Below are positions 1-8,500 of a DNA stretch of 42,031 bases, piece by piece. Location: NCBI GenBank assembly GCA_022763385.1, contig JALEGQ010000208.1, forward strand, positions 1 to 42,031. The letters are read 5' to 3'. The first letter of the stretch is position 1. Each line of letters starts with the position of its first letter. The stretch comes from a bacterium (GTDB taxonomy: Bacteria > Bdellovibrionota_C > UBA2361 > RFPC01). The notes below the pieces were generated by a model, which did no database searches, was not told the DNA's origin, and worked only from the letters and a program-made list of their open reading frames with translations. Made by a program: the position numbers and the translations under genes.

Positions 1-1696
1 CATTGCTGACCTCGTAAATACTTAGGATAGCCGACACTCCCAAAAGGAATGTCGGTTAAGCCCGTTCTTCGGAAGGAAGGACCTTTATTAGCATCAAGCA
101 CCGAGAAGCGGAGATAGGTTGGAGCACAGCTCAGGTAAAAGAGCGGAGAAAGCACATAGCGAACAACAGCCGTTTCTGTGTGCTTCCGAAATATGCAGGA
201 GTACCGAACCTAGCATCGAAAGTACTTTCGATGGTCAGTGCCCGAATCTCATCGGACTGGGAAGAGCAGTACGGGATACCGCTCTTAGCGCTAGAGACCT
301 ACGTAGATCCAGAGTACAACGAGAACGATGGAGCGTGCTACAAAGCAGCAGGGTGGGAGAAGCTTGGGTACAGCACCGGTCACCGTCATGCGAACGGAGA
401 GCGGACCCACAGCAAGTGGTATTTTCTAAAGCCGCTGCACGAAGAGAGCTACACAGCGCTCAGCTCAGTTCTTCCCCATGCCCTTATGACGGGAGCGAAG
501 AAGGTATCCAAAGGGAGTGATAACAACTATGTACTGGATGTTTCCCGGATAGATCTACCGAGCCTGCAGCGAGACCTCAAGAGCATAACCGATCCCCGAG
601 GCAAACAGGGGAGGCGCTATAAGTTTGTTCCATTTCTGAGCCTCTGCATCTGTGCAGTTGTGAGTGGGTACACGGAGTATCGCCAGATAGCGGACTGGAT
701 ATCGAGACTCCCAGCTGAGGACCGGGTGAGATTTGGGATGTGTGGAGATATGTCGCCGAGCGAGAGCGCAGTATCGAAGTTCTTACGGCGGATAGACCCA
801 GTGGAGCTCAACTCAGTGGTCACGAAGTGGCTGCTAGAGACCTACGACAAGAACTCGAAGATAAAGACCCTTTCGCTTGATGGGAAGGCGCAGAGAGCAA
901 GCTCGAGTGATGCCAAGGAGCAGAAGGCGTTCTTGAATGTCTTCGCGCACGAGCTTGGAATAGTGGTGAATCACTCCAGCACGAAAAAGGGAGGAGGAGA
1001 GAAAGCCACTGCTCGAACTCTTGTTGATGCGGGTGAACTCTTTCGAGGCAAGACCGTGCTCGCTGATACCATTCACACTGATGAGAAACTGTTGGGGTCC
1101 CTCAAAAAAAAAGTCCTTCGTACCTCCTCACTGTCAAAGATAATCAGAGAGGGCTAAAAGAGCAGCTAAGAGACCTGCTGCTTCATACAGAGGAGAGGTT
1201 TCCTGAGCTGATACGTACCCATGAAACAGTGGACAAAGCACACGGGAGGCTTGAGACGAGAAGCATCTTTGCCCTCGCCACCCATAACACGAAGCTTGCT
1301 TTTCCAGGTGTTCTGCAAATTGCTCGAATAGAGCGGAGGCGAGAAGTACTACTCTCAGGAAAAGTCGAGGGAGAAACTCTTTTCATTATTACCGATATTC
1401 CAGACACAGAGGCAAATGCTGAGCAACTGCTCCAGCTCAAGCGTCAGTACTGGGAGATAGAGAATCTGCTCCATTACAGAAAAGACTTTGTCTTTGGTGA
1501 AGATCGCTCCACGATTCGAGCCGAGCACGGTCCTGAGAACATGTCTGCTCTGCGAAACTTCGCTGTTTCACTCCTGATGGCAAACAACATTACGAACGTA
1601 AAGAGGTGCGTCGCTCATCTGCGACACACGAACCCGGCTGAGTTCTGTGACGCTCTCTTCTCTCATTCCTCTTCTGAACACAAACTCGCTGCTTAG
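1..1696 (+). pseudogene. ISAs1-family transposase with N-terminal DruA-like (DUF4338) domain, broken
   Basis: This is a DDE transposase of the ISAs1 type. The frame open from position 60 runs to 1157. It begins with a DUF4338/DruA-like segment (IGWST, NNSRF, LETYVDP, CYKAAGWEKLG, about 114-440), followed by the ISAs1-associated domain (DPRGKQGRRYKF). The DDE core shows LDGKA and LADTIHT, and after a frame change YWEIENLLHYRKDFVFGED, which supplies the last acidic residue. The reading frame is not intact. At 1104-1112 an A9 run separates it from the C-terminal frame that ends at 1696. In the first 60 bases a plausible N-terminal stretch (KYLG, then TLPKGMSVK) sits in another frame with a TAG at 28-30. 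The GTG at 180 is internal to the domain and is not a convincing start. The frame defects favour a decayed copy, though slippage at the A9 run could rescue the main break. The left end of the element probably lies outside the window. Confidence 0.82.
1104..1112 (+). other. A9 run at the transposase frame junction
   Basis: Nine consecutive A residues follow codon CTC. In the upstream frame they read Lys-Lys-Lys and the frame ends at 1157. Stepping back one base after the third Lys continues as SPSYLLTVKDNQRGLKEQL, the expected ISAs1 sequence, and stays open to 1696. A homopolymer of this length is a classic site for polymerase slippage or for -1 ribosomal shifting, and also for simple indel mutation. 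Confidence 0.7.
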
Positions 1697-1705
1697 ATGA
1701 ACTGA

Positions 1706-1846
1706 GTGAGTGGAAGGCGGAGGCACACTCTGGCGGATTAGAGCGCGGTAAGAACGGACAGGACGTCCGTTTAGCGCGACGCCTCGCACGGAGGGCAGGA
1801 TGCCCGGAGGAGAATGAGCCAGAGTGTGCCTCCGCCTTCCACTCAC
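1706..1846. repeat. 29-bp perfect inverted repeat enclosing two GGA-loop hairpins
   Basis: The arms at 1706-1734 and 1818-1846 are exact reverse complements over 29 bp and enclose 83 bp. Inside are two smaller hairpins. At 1753-1771 AACGGAC and GTCCGTT enclose AGGAC. At 1793-1805 GGGCA and TGCCC enclose GGA. Both present a CAGGA(C/T)G motif, the consensus seen in CsrA/RsmA-binding hairpins. The structure starts 10 bp after the transposase stop and ends about 140 bp before the next gene. No clear T-tract follows it directly, so a simple terminator is not obvious. It may be a MITE-like or other dispersed repeat, or an RNA structure. The rest of the 1697-1987 gap holds only the promoter noted at 1951. 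Confidence 0.85.
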
Positions 1847-1950
1847 GTCGATTTGCCCGCCCTTTTCAGCTCTCTTTGCTACATCTAGAAAAAAACATTC
1901 TGACGCCCTCATTTTTCAGCACAAACCGTATCTTAGCTTTCCTCTCCCCC

Positions 1951-1956
1951 TATACT
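1951..1956 (+). promoter_or_regulatory. Candidate -10 box for the SelO-like gene
   Basis: TATACT lies 32 bases before the ATG at 1988. Transcription would start near 1963, which would exclude the in-frame GTG at 1961 as start codon. A purine-rich stretch at 1967-1980 then serves as ribosome binding site. No good -35 hexamer is seen at 16-18 bp. The same CCTATACTGG/GCCTATACTGG context occurs before the glutaredoxin gene. Confidence 0.45.
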
Positions 1957-1987
1957 GGGAGTGACGGAGAGGAGAGGGGGACCCACC

Positions 1988-4057
1988 ATGCTTGAAGAGA
2001 AGAAACCAAACCGGGAGAGGCAACCAGACGGCGTTTCCGGCGAAGATCTCCGCCTTCCGAGCTCACCGTCAGGGCCTACTGCGGAGCAGTATGCAGCGTT
2101 CGTTGAGGGTATTGGCGAGCAATATGCTCAAAGGAAAATGCACTCTTTGCTCGTAGCTCAGTGGATTGATGGAGACCTTCGGGTGCACGATGAGGCAGGA
2201 GAAGAGTCTCGACAGAATGAGAACGACCAACCGCAGCTCACTGTCCCCCCTCGGTTCACACTCGTTCAGCTCGGCCTCGAAGAGGTCATTCATGCCAACC
2301 AGGTTCGGTGGTTCAAGCCGAGTCCTGCGACTTCAGCGTCTCCATTTGCTCCTCACGCACTCCCTGGACTCATGCCGCGTGATCTCCTCTTGAAGGCTGG
2401 TCGCTCAGGGCGAACGGGGCTTCGTTCTCAGGCTCAATTAAGTCACGTTGGACCGATACCATTTCGCCTTTCCGAGGCATGCTTTATGGCCCTTACGAAC
2501 CAGTCGTGGAGAAACGGGAACGATACCAGATTTATCCACCCAACGAAGCTGACACAGCAAGCACACACGGTTCCTCTGATCGGGGAGATCTATCATAAAG
2601 GAAAACCGCTTTCTGAAGATCAATTGGCCGAGCTTGGAATCTTTGGTGATGGATACTCAGATTCGCACGGGGATCCTCAGCTTTTTACCGCTCCTGTCTT
2701 CGCCGATGGAGGAAGAAGCATTCTTCTCCCTGGAAAATTTCCGTTTTTTTTGAAACCGAACAAAGCGGGTGGGTATACGTTGGCAGGACTTTCTGATTTT
2801 AACACACAAGCAGCCTTTCACACGGCGGTAGAGAGCGGAGAGATAGAGCAAAGAGATGTCGTTGCGCTCCAATATAAAGGTATAGGTACCGAGCGGTATC
2901 TCTATCATGTGGCACCGAAGGAGAGCAACGGCCGAGTTGTGCTCGCTGAAGATGACTTCATACTCTCTGGAGAGGATATACCACAATCTGATAAGAGAGC
3001 GTTCGTACAACGCAGCGGCTACGCCGGAAAGCAGGGGATCTTTCTCGATCTCCAACACCAGCCGGGTGGATCTGATCCGACGGGAGGCCTCTCTTCGGGG
3101 ATCGTCGACCAAGAACGAGACGCAAAGCTCCTCGCACACGGAGCATATCTCGGTGGGTTCACGTTCGATTCGATTGTTCTCTTTACTCGAGCAGAGCTCG
3201 AACGGGTGCTCGGAGAACCATCTGCAATGGTCTCTGAGCAGGTTGAGGTCTCGGTACGGGCGCTTTTTGAGGATACGCACCGATTAGATGTCCTTACCAA
3301 ACAAGAATCTAACGGCAAATCTCCGAACTTTGCCGTACGACAGCTCCTCATGAGAGACTATGGTGCGGAAGGGGCGGAACAGGTTGAGCAGTATCTCAGC
3401 CGATTGGCAGGGAATATGGGCCTCAATACCCGGGTATGCCTCGGGTGTGGATATACCGTGCCGAAGTATCAACGGACTCGAGATGGCTTTCATATCTACG
3501 GTGGAATACTTGACAGTGAGAACTTCACCGAGATGAAGCACCGTTTTCAAAGTCTTATCCTTGTGGACCGATGGCTTTCCGATCTCCTCGCCGTCGCGGC
3601 TGCGGCAGGAGTTCCAAGAGCAGACTTCCTCAAAAGCCCTTCCTTTGAGCGATATACAAAAGAATTTCTCGGCGAAGATGGCGAGCCCGTTCTTGAACTG
3701 ATAAGAGAGATCAGTCAAGAACAAAAAGATCTGGGACGGGAAGCGATTTCCCTCCTGTTAGCGAGAGCATGGGTCAGCCGAGAGATGATCGCTGCAGAGC
3801 TGACCTATAGTGGAGAAGACCTTACAAACTTTTGGAGAAAAAGCGATGAGATGCAGCAACTTGGAAGGCTTTCCGAAGACGAAGTGGTACAGTTAGGAAA
3901 CGGTGCACCTCTCTCTTCCACCGACTATGACCTCTTTCAAAAACTTGCGGGGCTCTACATCGATCTTATGATGACAAGAGCATACGAAAGCGAGGGAGAG
4001 TTTCTCGTGGAGGAGATGGCTCCACTTCGGGAGTATTCTTCATCTGGGGCTTCCTAG
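1988..4057 (+). CDS. Hypothetical protein, possible divergent SelO-like pseudokinase
   Basis: The protein has 689 aa, is soluble, and has no signal peptide. The ATG at 1988 is chosen over the GTG at 1961 because GAGAGGGGG precedes it and the promoter -10 box sits at 1951. It was not recognised with certainty. Five stretches recall SelO (protein AMPylase, UPF0061) in the same order: DGGRSILLPG (240-249; SelO GDGRAILLGE), LQYKGIGTERY (294-304; LQLKGAGRTPY) with NGRVVL, YLGGFTFDSIVLFT (387-400; YLGIPTTRALSIVT), VRALFEDTHRLDV (MRLAQSHMRFG), and GFHIYGGILDSENFT (500-514; GFCHGVMNTDNMS). The Lys at 297 and Asn at 512 would match SelO nucleotide or metal-site residues. The protein is some 200 aa longer than SelO, with inserts, and no clear DYG motif was found. 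The next gene begins 8 bases downstream and is probably cotranscribed. The assignment is an inference from motifs; the coding call is firm. Confidence 0.8.
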   Translation: MLEEKKPNRERQPDGVSGEDLRLPSSPSGPTAEQYAAFVEGIGEQYAQRKMHSLLVAQWIDGDLRVHDEAGEESRQNENDQPQLTVPPRFTLVQLGLEEVIHANQVRWFKPSPATSASPFAPHALPGLMPRDLLLKAGRSGRTGLRSQAQLSHVGPIPFRLSEACFMALTNQSWRNGNDTRFIHPTKLTQQAHTVPLIGEIYHKGKPLSEDQLAELGIFGDGYSDSHGDPQLFTAPVFADGGRSILLPGKFPFFLKPNKAGGYTLAGLSDFNTQAAFHTAVESGEIEQRDVVALQYKGIGTERYLYHVAPKESNGRVVLAEDDFILSGEDIPQSDKRAFVQRSGYAGKQGIFLDLQHQPGGSDPTGGLSSGIVDQERDAKLLAHGAYLGGFTFDSIVLFTRAELERVLGEPSAMVSEQVEVSVRALFEDTHRLDVLTKQESNGKSPNFAVRQLLMRDYGAEGAEQVEQYLSRLAGNMGLNTRVCLGCGYTVPKYQRTRDGFHIYGGILDSENFTEMKHRFQSLILVDRWLSDLLAVAAAAGVPRADFLKSPSFERYTKEFLGEDGEPVLELIREISQEQKDLGREAISLLLARAWVSREMIAAELTYSGEDLTNFWRKSDEMQQLGRLSEDEVVQLGNGAPLSSTDYDLFQKLAGLYIDLMMTRAYESEGEFLVEEMAPLREYSSSGAS

Positions 4058-4065
4058 AGCGACGG

Positions 4066-4644
4066 TTGTTCTTGAAGATCGCAACGGAGAGTGATCTTGA
4101 TCAGTGGATTGATAACCTTATGAGGGGGCCTTCACGTCACATGCGAAAACTTCCCGATACTCTGTGGACTCTCTTGAGGTGGATAGCGCTTATTCTCGTT
4201 TGTGCTCCGTTCCTGTATCTGCTCTGGAATGCACCAGTCCTCAGCATCCTTGGCGTTGTGTTGATAGTCATGGTCGGTATCGTTTCAAGTTATTTTCATC
4301 GGCAGCACTTGCATCAGCTGATGGAAGGTCGTGATCAGGGGCCTCGATCTCTGTGTGCGTTTGCGCGTTCTCTGGACTTGCCAAGTAGAGATACCCGGGT
4401 CATCCGCGCAGTGTACGAGGAGCTCCAGAGTGAGGCAACGGATCTCGTCCGAGACTTCCCGATATCTCCAAGTGATAGATTAGTAGAAGATCTGAAGATT
4501 GATGGGGAAGAGCTGGATTTTTACCTCATCCCTCGCATTGCGGAACGGACGGGAAAAAGCCTGGAGAACTCTGAGGCCAACTCTCTTTATGGGAAGGTGA
4601 AGACCGCGGAGGATCTGGTTCTCTTTTTCAACCAACAGCCGTGA
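4066..4644 (+). CDS. Small membrane protein with carrier-protein-like C-terminal domain
   Basis: The protein has 192 aa. Two adjacent hydrophobic segments (about residues 32-50 and 53-70) form a membrane hairpin after a charged N-terminus. The cytosolic remainder ends in a region (about 125-190) resembling DUF1493/acyl-carrier-like folds: PSDRLVEDLKIDGEELDFYL followed by IAERTGKSL. The typical phosphopantetheine DSL serine is absent (KIDGEEL), as in DUF1493 proteins. The start is taken as TTG at 4066, 8 bases after the preceding stop. The ribosome binding site is poor and an ATG at 4120 (residue 19) is the alternative. The tight spacing suggests an operon with the SelO-like gene, with the membrane protein a possible anchor or partner. 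The function is unknown. Confidence 0.7.
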   Translation: MFLKIATESDLDQWIDNLMRGPSRHMRKLPDTLWTLLRWIALILVCAPFLYLLWNAPVLSILGVVLIVMVGIVSSYFHRQHLHQLMEGRDQGPRSLCAFARSLDLPSRDTRVIRAVYEELQSEATDLVRDFPISPSDRLVEDLKIDGEELDFYLIPRIAERTGKSLENSEANSLYGKVKTAEDLVLFFNQQP

Positions 4645-4735
4645 GAGGGGGGCCGCCTACGGCTTCATCGTTGAAGTCACCACACCACTAGATCGACTCA
4701 TAAGTAAAGTTATCGGGCAGATATGGGCTCCTAAA

Positions 4736-4779
4736 GGCATACCTTGCTCCGGTATCCCGGTAAGTAGTATAATACCCTT
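4736..4779 (+). promoter_or_regulatory. higBA promoter and candidate operator; leaderless toxin mRNA
   Basis: TTGCTC (4744-4749) and TATAAT (4768-4773) are 18 bp apart. The expected transcription start, 7 bases after the -10 box, is the A of the higB ATG at 4780, so the mRNA would be leaderless. An inverted repeat GGCATACC (4736-4743) / GGTATCCC (4751-4758, one mismatch) brackets the -35 box. CCGG..CCGG lies in the spacer. Both fit autoregulation by HigA. Confidence 0.6.
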
Positions 4780-5070
4780 ATGGCAATAGTCTCCTTTGCA
4801 GATTCTCAGACGGAGTCGTTTTTTTTGACTGGGAAAACAAAGAAAGGAACCCCCTGGGCATCACTGAGAGCTATCGTCAGGAGAAAGCTTGATATGGTTC
4901 ATTTTGCAAACCGTGTCGACGACTTAGCCTCCCCTCCTGGAAATCGACTTGAAGAACTCAAGGGAAGGCTTAAGGGGTACTATAGTATTCGGGTGAACGA
5001 TCAGTTTCGTATTGTTTTTAAATGGACTGACTCAGGCCCGTCAGAGGTAGAAGTGATCGATTATCATTGA
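4780..5070 (+). CDS. higB: HigB-type RelE-superfamily toxin
   Basis: The protein has 96 aa, the normal length for HigB/RelE-fold mRNA interferases that cleave mRNA on the ribosome. The family pattern is complete: VSFADSQTE at the N-terminus, RRKLDMVHFA, LASPPGNRLEELKG, YYSIRVNDQFRIVFKW, and the C-terminal VEVIDYH with its conserved His. The start matches homologues exactly. There is no Shine-Dalgarno sequence and the promoter sits so close that the transcript is predicted to begin at the ATG. The antitoxin gene follows within 30 bases. The order toxin then antitoxin is typical of higBA. Confidence 0.93.
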   Translation: MAIVSFADSQTESFFLTGKTKKGTPWASLRAIVRRKLDMVHFANRVDDLASPPGNRLEELKGRLKGYYSIRVNDQFRIVFKWTDSGPSEVEVIDYH

Positions 5071-5097
5071 ATAAGCTGAATTATGGTGAGAACTCCT

Positions 5098-5403
5098 ATG
5101 AAACGAAAGCCGACAAGCCCCGGTGAGATTCTCCGAGAAGAGTTTCTCGTTCCAATGGGCCTAACTCAGAAAGAGCTTGCAGACCACTTAGGCTGTGACA
5201 TCAAGGTCATTAATAGGATTGTTAACGAACGCGGAAGTGTAACCGCCGACATGGCGCTAAAACTTGGAGCAGCCTTTGATATGAGTCCGGAGTTTTGGCT
5301 TAATGCTCAACGAGCCCTAGATCTTTATAATGCAAAACAGTCGGCCAGAAAGCTCCCGAAGCCATTTTCAAAGCAAAAGATGATGGGGACGGAGGTCGCC
5401 TAA
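5098..5403 (+). CDS. higA: HigA-type XRE-family antitoxin
   Basis: The protein has 101 aa from the ATG at 5098, which has GGTGAG nine bases upstream; an in-frame ATG at 5083 would add five residues and is less well placed. It is a HigA/VapI-type helix-turn-helix protein: PTSPGEILREEFLVPMGLTQ, ELADHLGCDIKVINRIVNER (recognition helix), and the family's MALKLGAAFDMSPEFWLNAQ. It should neutralise HigB and repress the shared promoter through the inverted repeat around 4736-4758. The C-terminal 20 residues are basic and probably flexible. The stretch 5404-5555 that follows has no gene. It contains a T6 run at about 5495-5501 without a convincing stem. Confidence 0.93.
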   Translation: MKRKPTSPGEILREEFLVPMGLTQKELADHLGCDIKVINRIVNERGSVTADMALKLGAAFDMSPEFWLNAQRALDLYNAKQSARKLPKPFSKQKMMGTEVA

Positions 5404-5555
5404 GCTTCGTGAAGGGGCCTTGAAGGGCATCTGCAAGACCTGAGATGTCCCAATAACGCCAAGGACTTATCGGTCACAATAGGGGCGGAAAGGTCTTTTT
5501 TCCTGGCTTCATTCTGTGCTTTAGCGATTTTTGCGATTCGCCGATCTTCTCTTCT

Positions 5556-8500
5556 ATGGGTCCTACCGCTAGAACCAGAGCTGCGGGCGCCGTGAGTGCG
5601 GCCGTGATTATCTGCGCCATCTCCGTGATGTTTGGCTGGCTGGTGCGCTCAACACCTCTCGTTCAGGTTCTTCCCGGCCTCGCCCCGATGCAGTTCAATA
5701 CTGCTTTCTGCTTTCTTTTGCTCGGAACATCGTGCCTCTGTAACGTTCGCCAACACTACTACGAGTGGACATGGATACCTGCGGCGCTCTGTTTCGGGAT
5801 CGCGGCGACAGTACTGGCAGAATACTCTCTTCATTCCAACATCGGGATCGACACCTTCTTTGTGGACCCTTTTGTCGGAAAAGACGCCCTCTACCCTGGC
5901 CGAATGTCCATTGGAACTGCTCTCGCCTTTGCCTTCTCTTCCGCAAGTTTTCTGAGTGCAAGAAGTTCCCGCTTCTCGGATCACGAGATCTTTTGGGTGG
6001 TTGCTCTCTTTGCATCCCTTGCGATCTCCTCTGGAGCCGCAATCGAACACCTCGGCAATGCACTCTCTCAGGAACAGAACGGCGTTGGAGTCCTCCTCGG
6101 CATGGCACTGCACACGATGGCATGCCACCTTCTCCTCACCATCGCAATCCTCTCGTCACTGAAGTTCTCCAAGGAGGAGAATCTGTATCGGCAGCCCCGT
6201 TCCTATCTCCCGCTGCTCTGCGGTGTGCTCGTTTCAGTGGTGGTCTGGTGTGAGATTCTTTCGCTGGACAAAGACTTGCAGAAGAGCTCTCTTGCCCTCG
6301 ACACAGAGGTCCGAGCAGGTCTCGTGGCGAAGCAATACGAATCCGCGACGGAGACCTTGCAGGCCTTACGACAATTTTTTCGTGGCTCAGCCTTCGTTGA
6401 TCACGGGGAATTCTCCATTTTTGCTGGGAATTTGGTCGAGAATAACCCCGCACTTCTCGCGGTTGATTGGTGTCCCCGAGTAGCTCGAACCGGAAGAATG
6501 TCGGTAGAGTTTGAGCTCCAAAAGAGGTGGCAACACGGCTTTCGCTCACTCGATGAAAATAGGCGTCTCCAATCGAGAACAGATGATGAAGTATACTACC
6601 CGGTAATCTACACCGATCCCGTGATTGAAAATGGCATCGCCTATGGATTTGACCACTACTCTGATCCCCTTCGGGCGGTGGCAATGGATGAAGCCGCCAG
6701 AACATCAACGGTGGTTTCAACCGAGCCGTTCTTCCTCTTCCGGAGAGACGCCGACTTCACAAGCCCCACAGATATCTTGATGACCCTCCCGGTCTACGTG
6801 CCATCGTTTGAGTGGGAGGAGAGAGTGATCTCGGATGCAACTGACCCACGAATTTCTGGCTTTCTTGTCGGTGCCCTGAATAGCTCTAACCTCCTCAAGA
6901 CGGTATTCCAAGAGCGAACCGATATCGGACTCCATTTTTCTCTCTGGCACGCAGAAGACGGAGAGCCCTCCCTCTCCTACCTTCACCGTTCTCAATACGC
7001 ACCAGAGGTATCGGAGGAAGAGGTTATCTCTCATCCACTTTCCCACGACATTGAACTCTCTATTGCTGGAAGAAGATGGATTTTTCGAGCAACACCCACC
7101 CCCTACTACATGGCGGGACATGTGACCGGTGGCTCTTCACTCCTCCTCGTCTTGTCACTCTTCGGTACCTTCCTGATCACCGCGTATCTCATCGTCATCA
7201 GGAAAAATCGTGCCGAGGCGTTGAAGAATACCGAAAATCTCTTTGAGATCAGTGCGGCCTTGGCCGAGCGTGAGCAGTGGTTCTCTCAACTCTCTGATGC
7301 CTCACCAATCGGCATCTTCCGAACAGATGCAGAGGGGCACTGTGTCTATGTAAACAGTGCATGGGTAGAACTCACGGGACTTCGTCCTGATATCGCTTAC
7401 GGCGAGGGGTGGGTTCACGCCATTCACCCCGATGATCGTGAGGCGCTCGTCGAACAGTGGCAGGAACAGACGGGGAAAGGTGCCCCCTTTCACGCAGAGT
7501 TTCGATTCCTCCGAGAAGACGGAACGGTCCGGTGGACTGCAGCAAGCTCTAAACCTGTCTTCAGTGCAGCTGGCGAGGTGATTGGTCATATCGGTACCAA
7601 CTTTGACCTTACTGAACGCAAAGCTTTCGAACAACAGATTACACAGCTCTCTTCAATGCAACGGGCGATTATTGAGAACGCTGGATACTCGATTATTTCA
7701 ACCGATCTTGATGGAGTGATTACGAGCTTTAACTCAGCGGCCGAGGAGCTCCTCGGGTATCAAGCAGAAGAGATGATCGGGAACTACACACCAGAGAAGT
7801 TCCACAAAAAAGAGGAGGTAATCGCGAGAACAGCAGAACTCTCTGAGGAATTGGGCGAAGAATTTGCTCCTGGCTTTAATACCTTTGTAGAGGAAACGAG
7901 ACGAGGACTCGACTCCGTCCATGAATGGAGCTACGTGAGAAAGGATGGCACTGAGTTTCCCGTGCTTCTTTCCGTTACTTCGATTCGAGATCCAGAAGGA
8001 AACATCACCGGATATCTCGGCCTTGCTGCTGATATCACGGAGAGGGTTCGTCTTCGAGGATTGGTAGCTGAAAATGAAACTCGCCTCCGCCTGACCACCG
8101 AGAGTGCTGGCATCGGAATTTGGGACCTCGACCTTGAGAGTGGCAAGATGGTGTTCAACCACCAGTGGAGCCGGATGCTGGGATACGATTTTGCCGAGAT
8201 ATCCCGAGACATCTCCCTTATTGAAGCGCTATGCCACCCCGAGGACCGTGACCACTTCCTCTCAACCTTTGTCGATCCAGAGAATCATCAGGAGGAAACA
8301 CTTCGCTCGGAGTACCGTCTCAAGGCAAAGGATGGAAGTTGGCTGTGGTGCCTCGGACTCGGAAAGGTCGTGGAGCGAGATGAGCGGGGAGAGCCAAAGA
8401 GAATCGTTGGAATCCAGCTCGATATTTCGGAGAGTAAACAGGCCCAAAAAGAACTTCTCGAAGCAAAGGCCGAGGCGGAAAGCGCCACTGAGGCAAAGGC

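Noticed and set aside
119..520. 133-codon open frame on the plus strand
   Set aside because: It overlaps the transposase frame, has no similarity to anything recognisable, and the other frame there matches DUF4338.
2657..3280. 207-codon minus-strand frame inside the SelO-like gene
   Set aside because: Composition is typical of an antisense shadow and no start signal is present.
5495..5501. T6 run after higA as a terminator
   Set aside because: No stable GC stem lies directly upstream.
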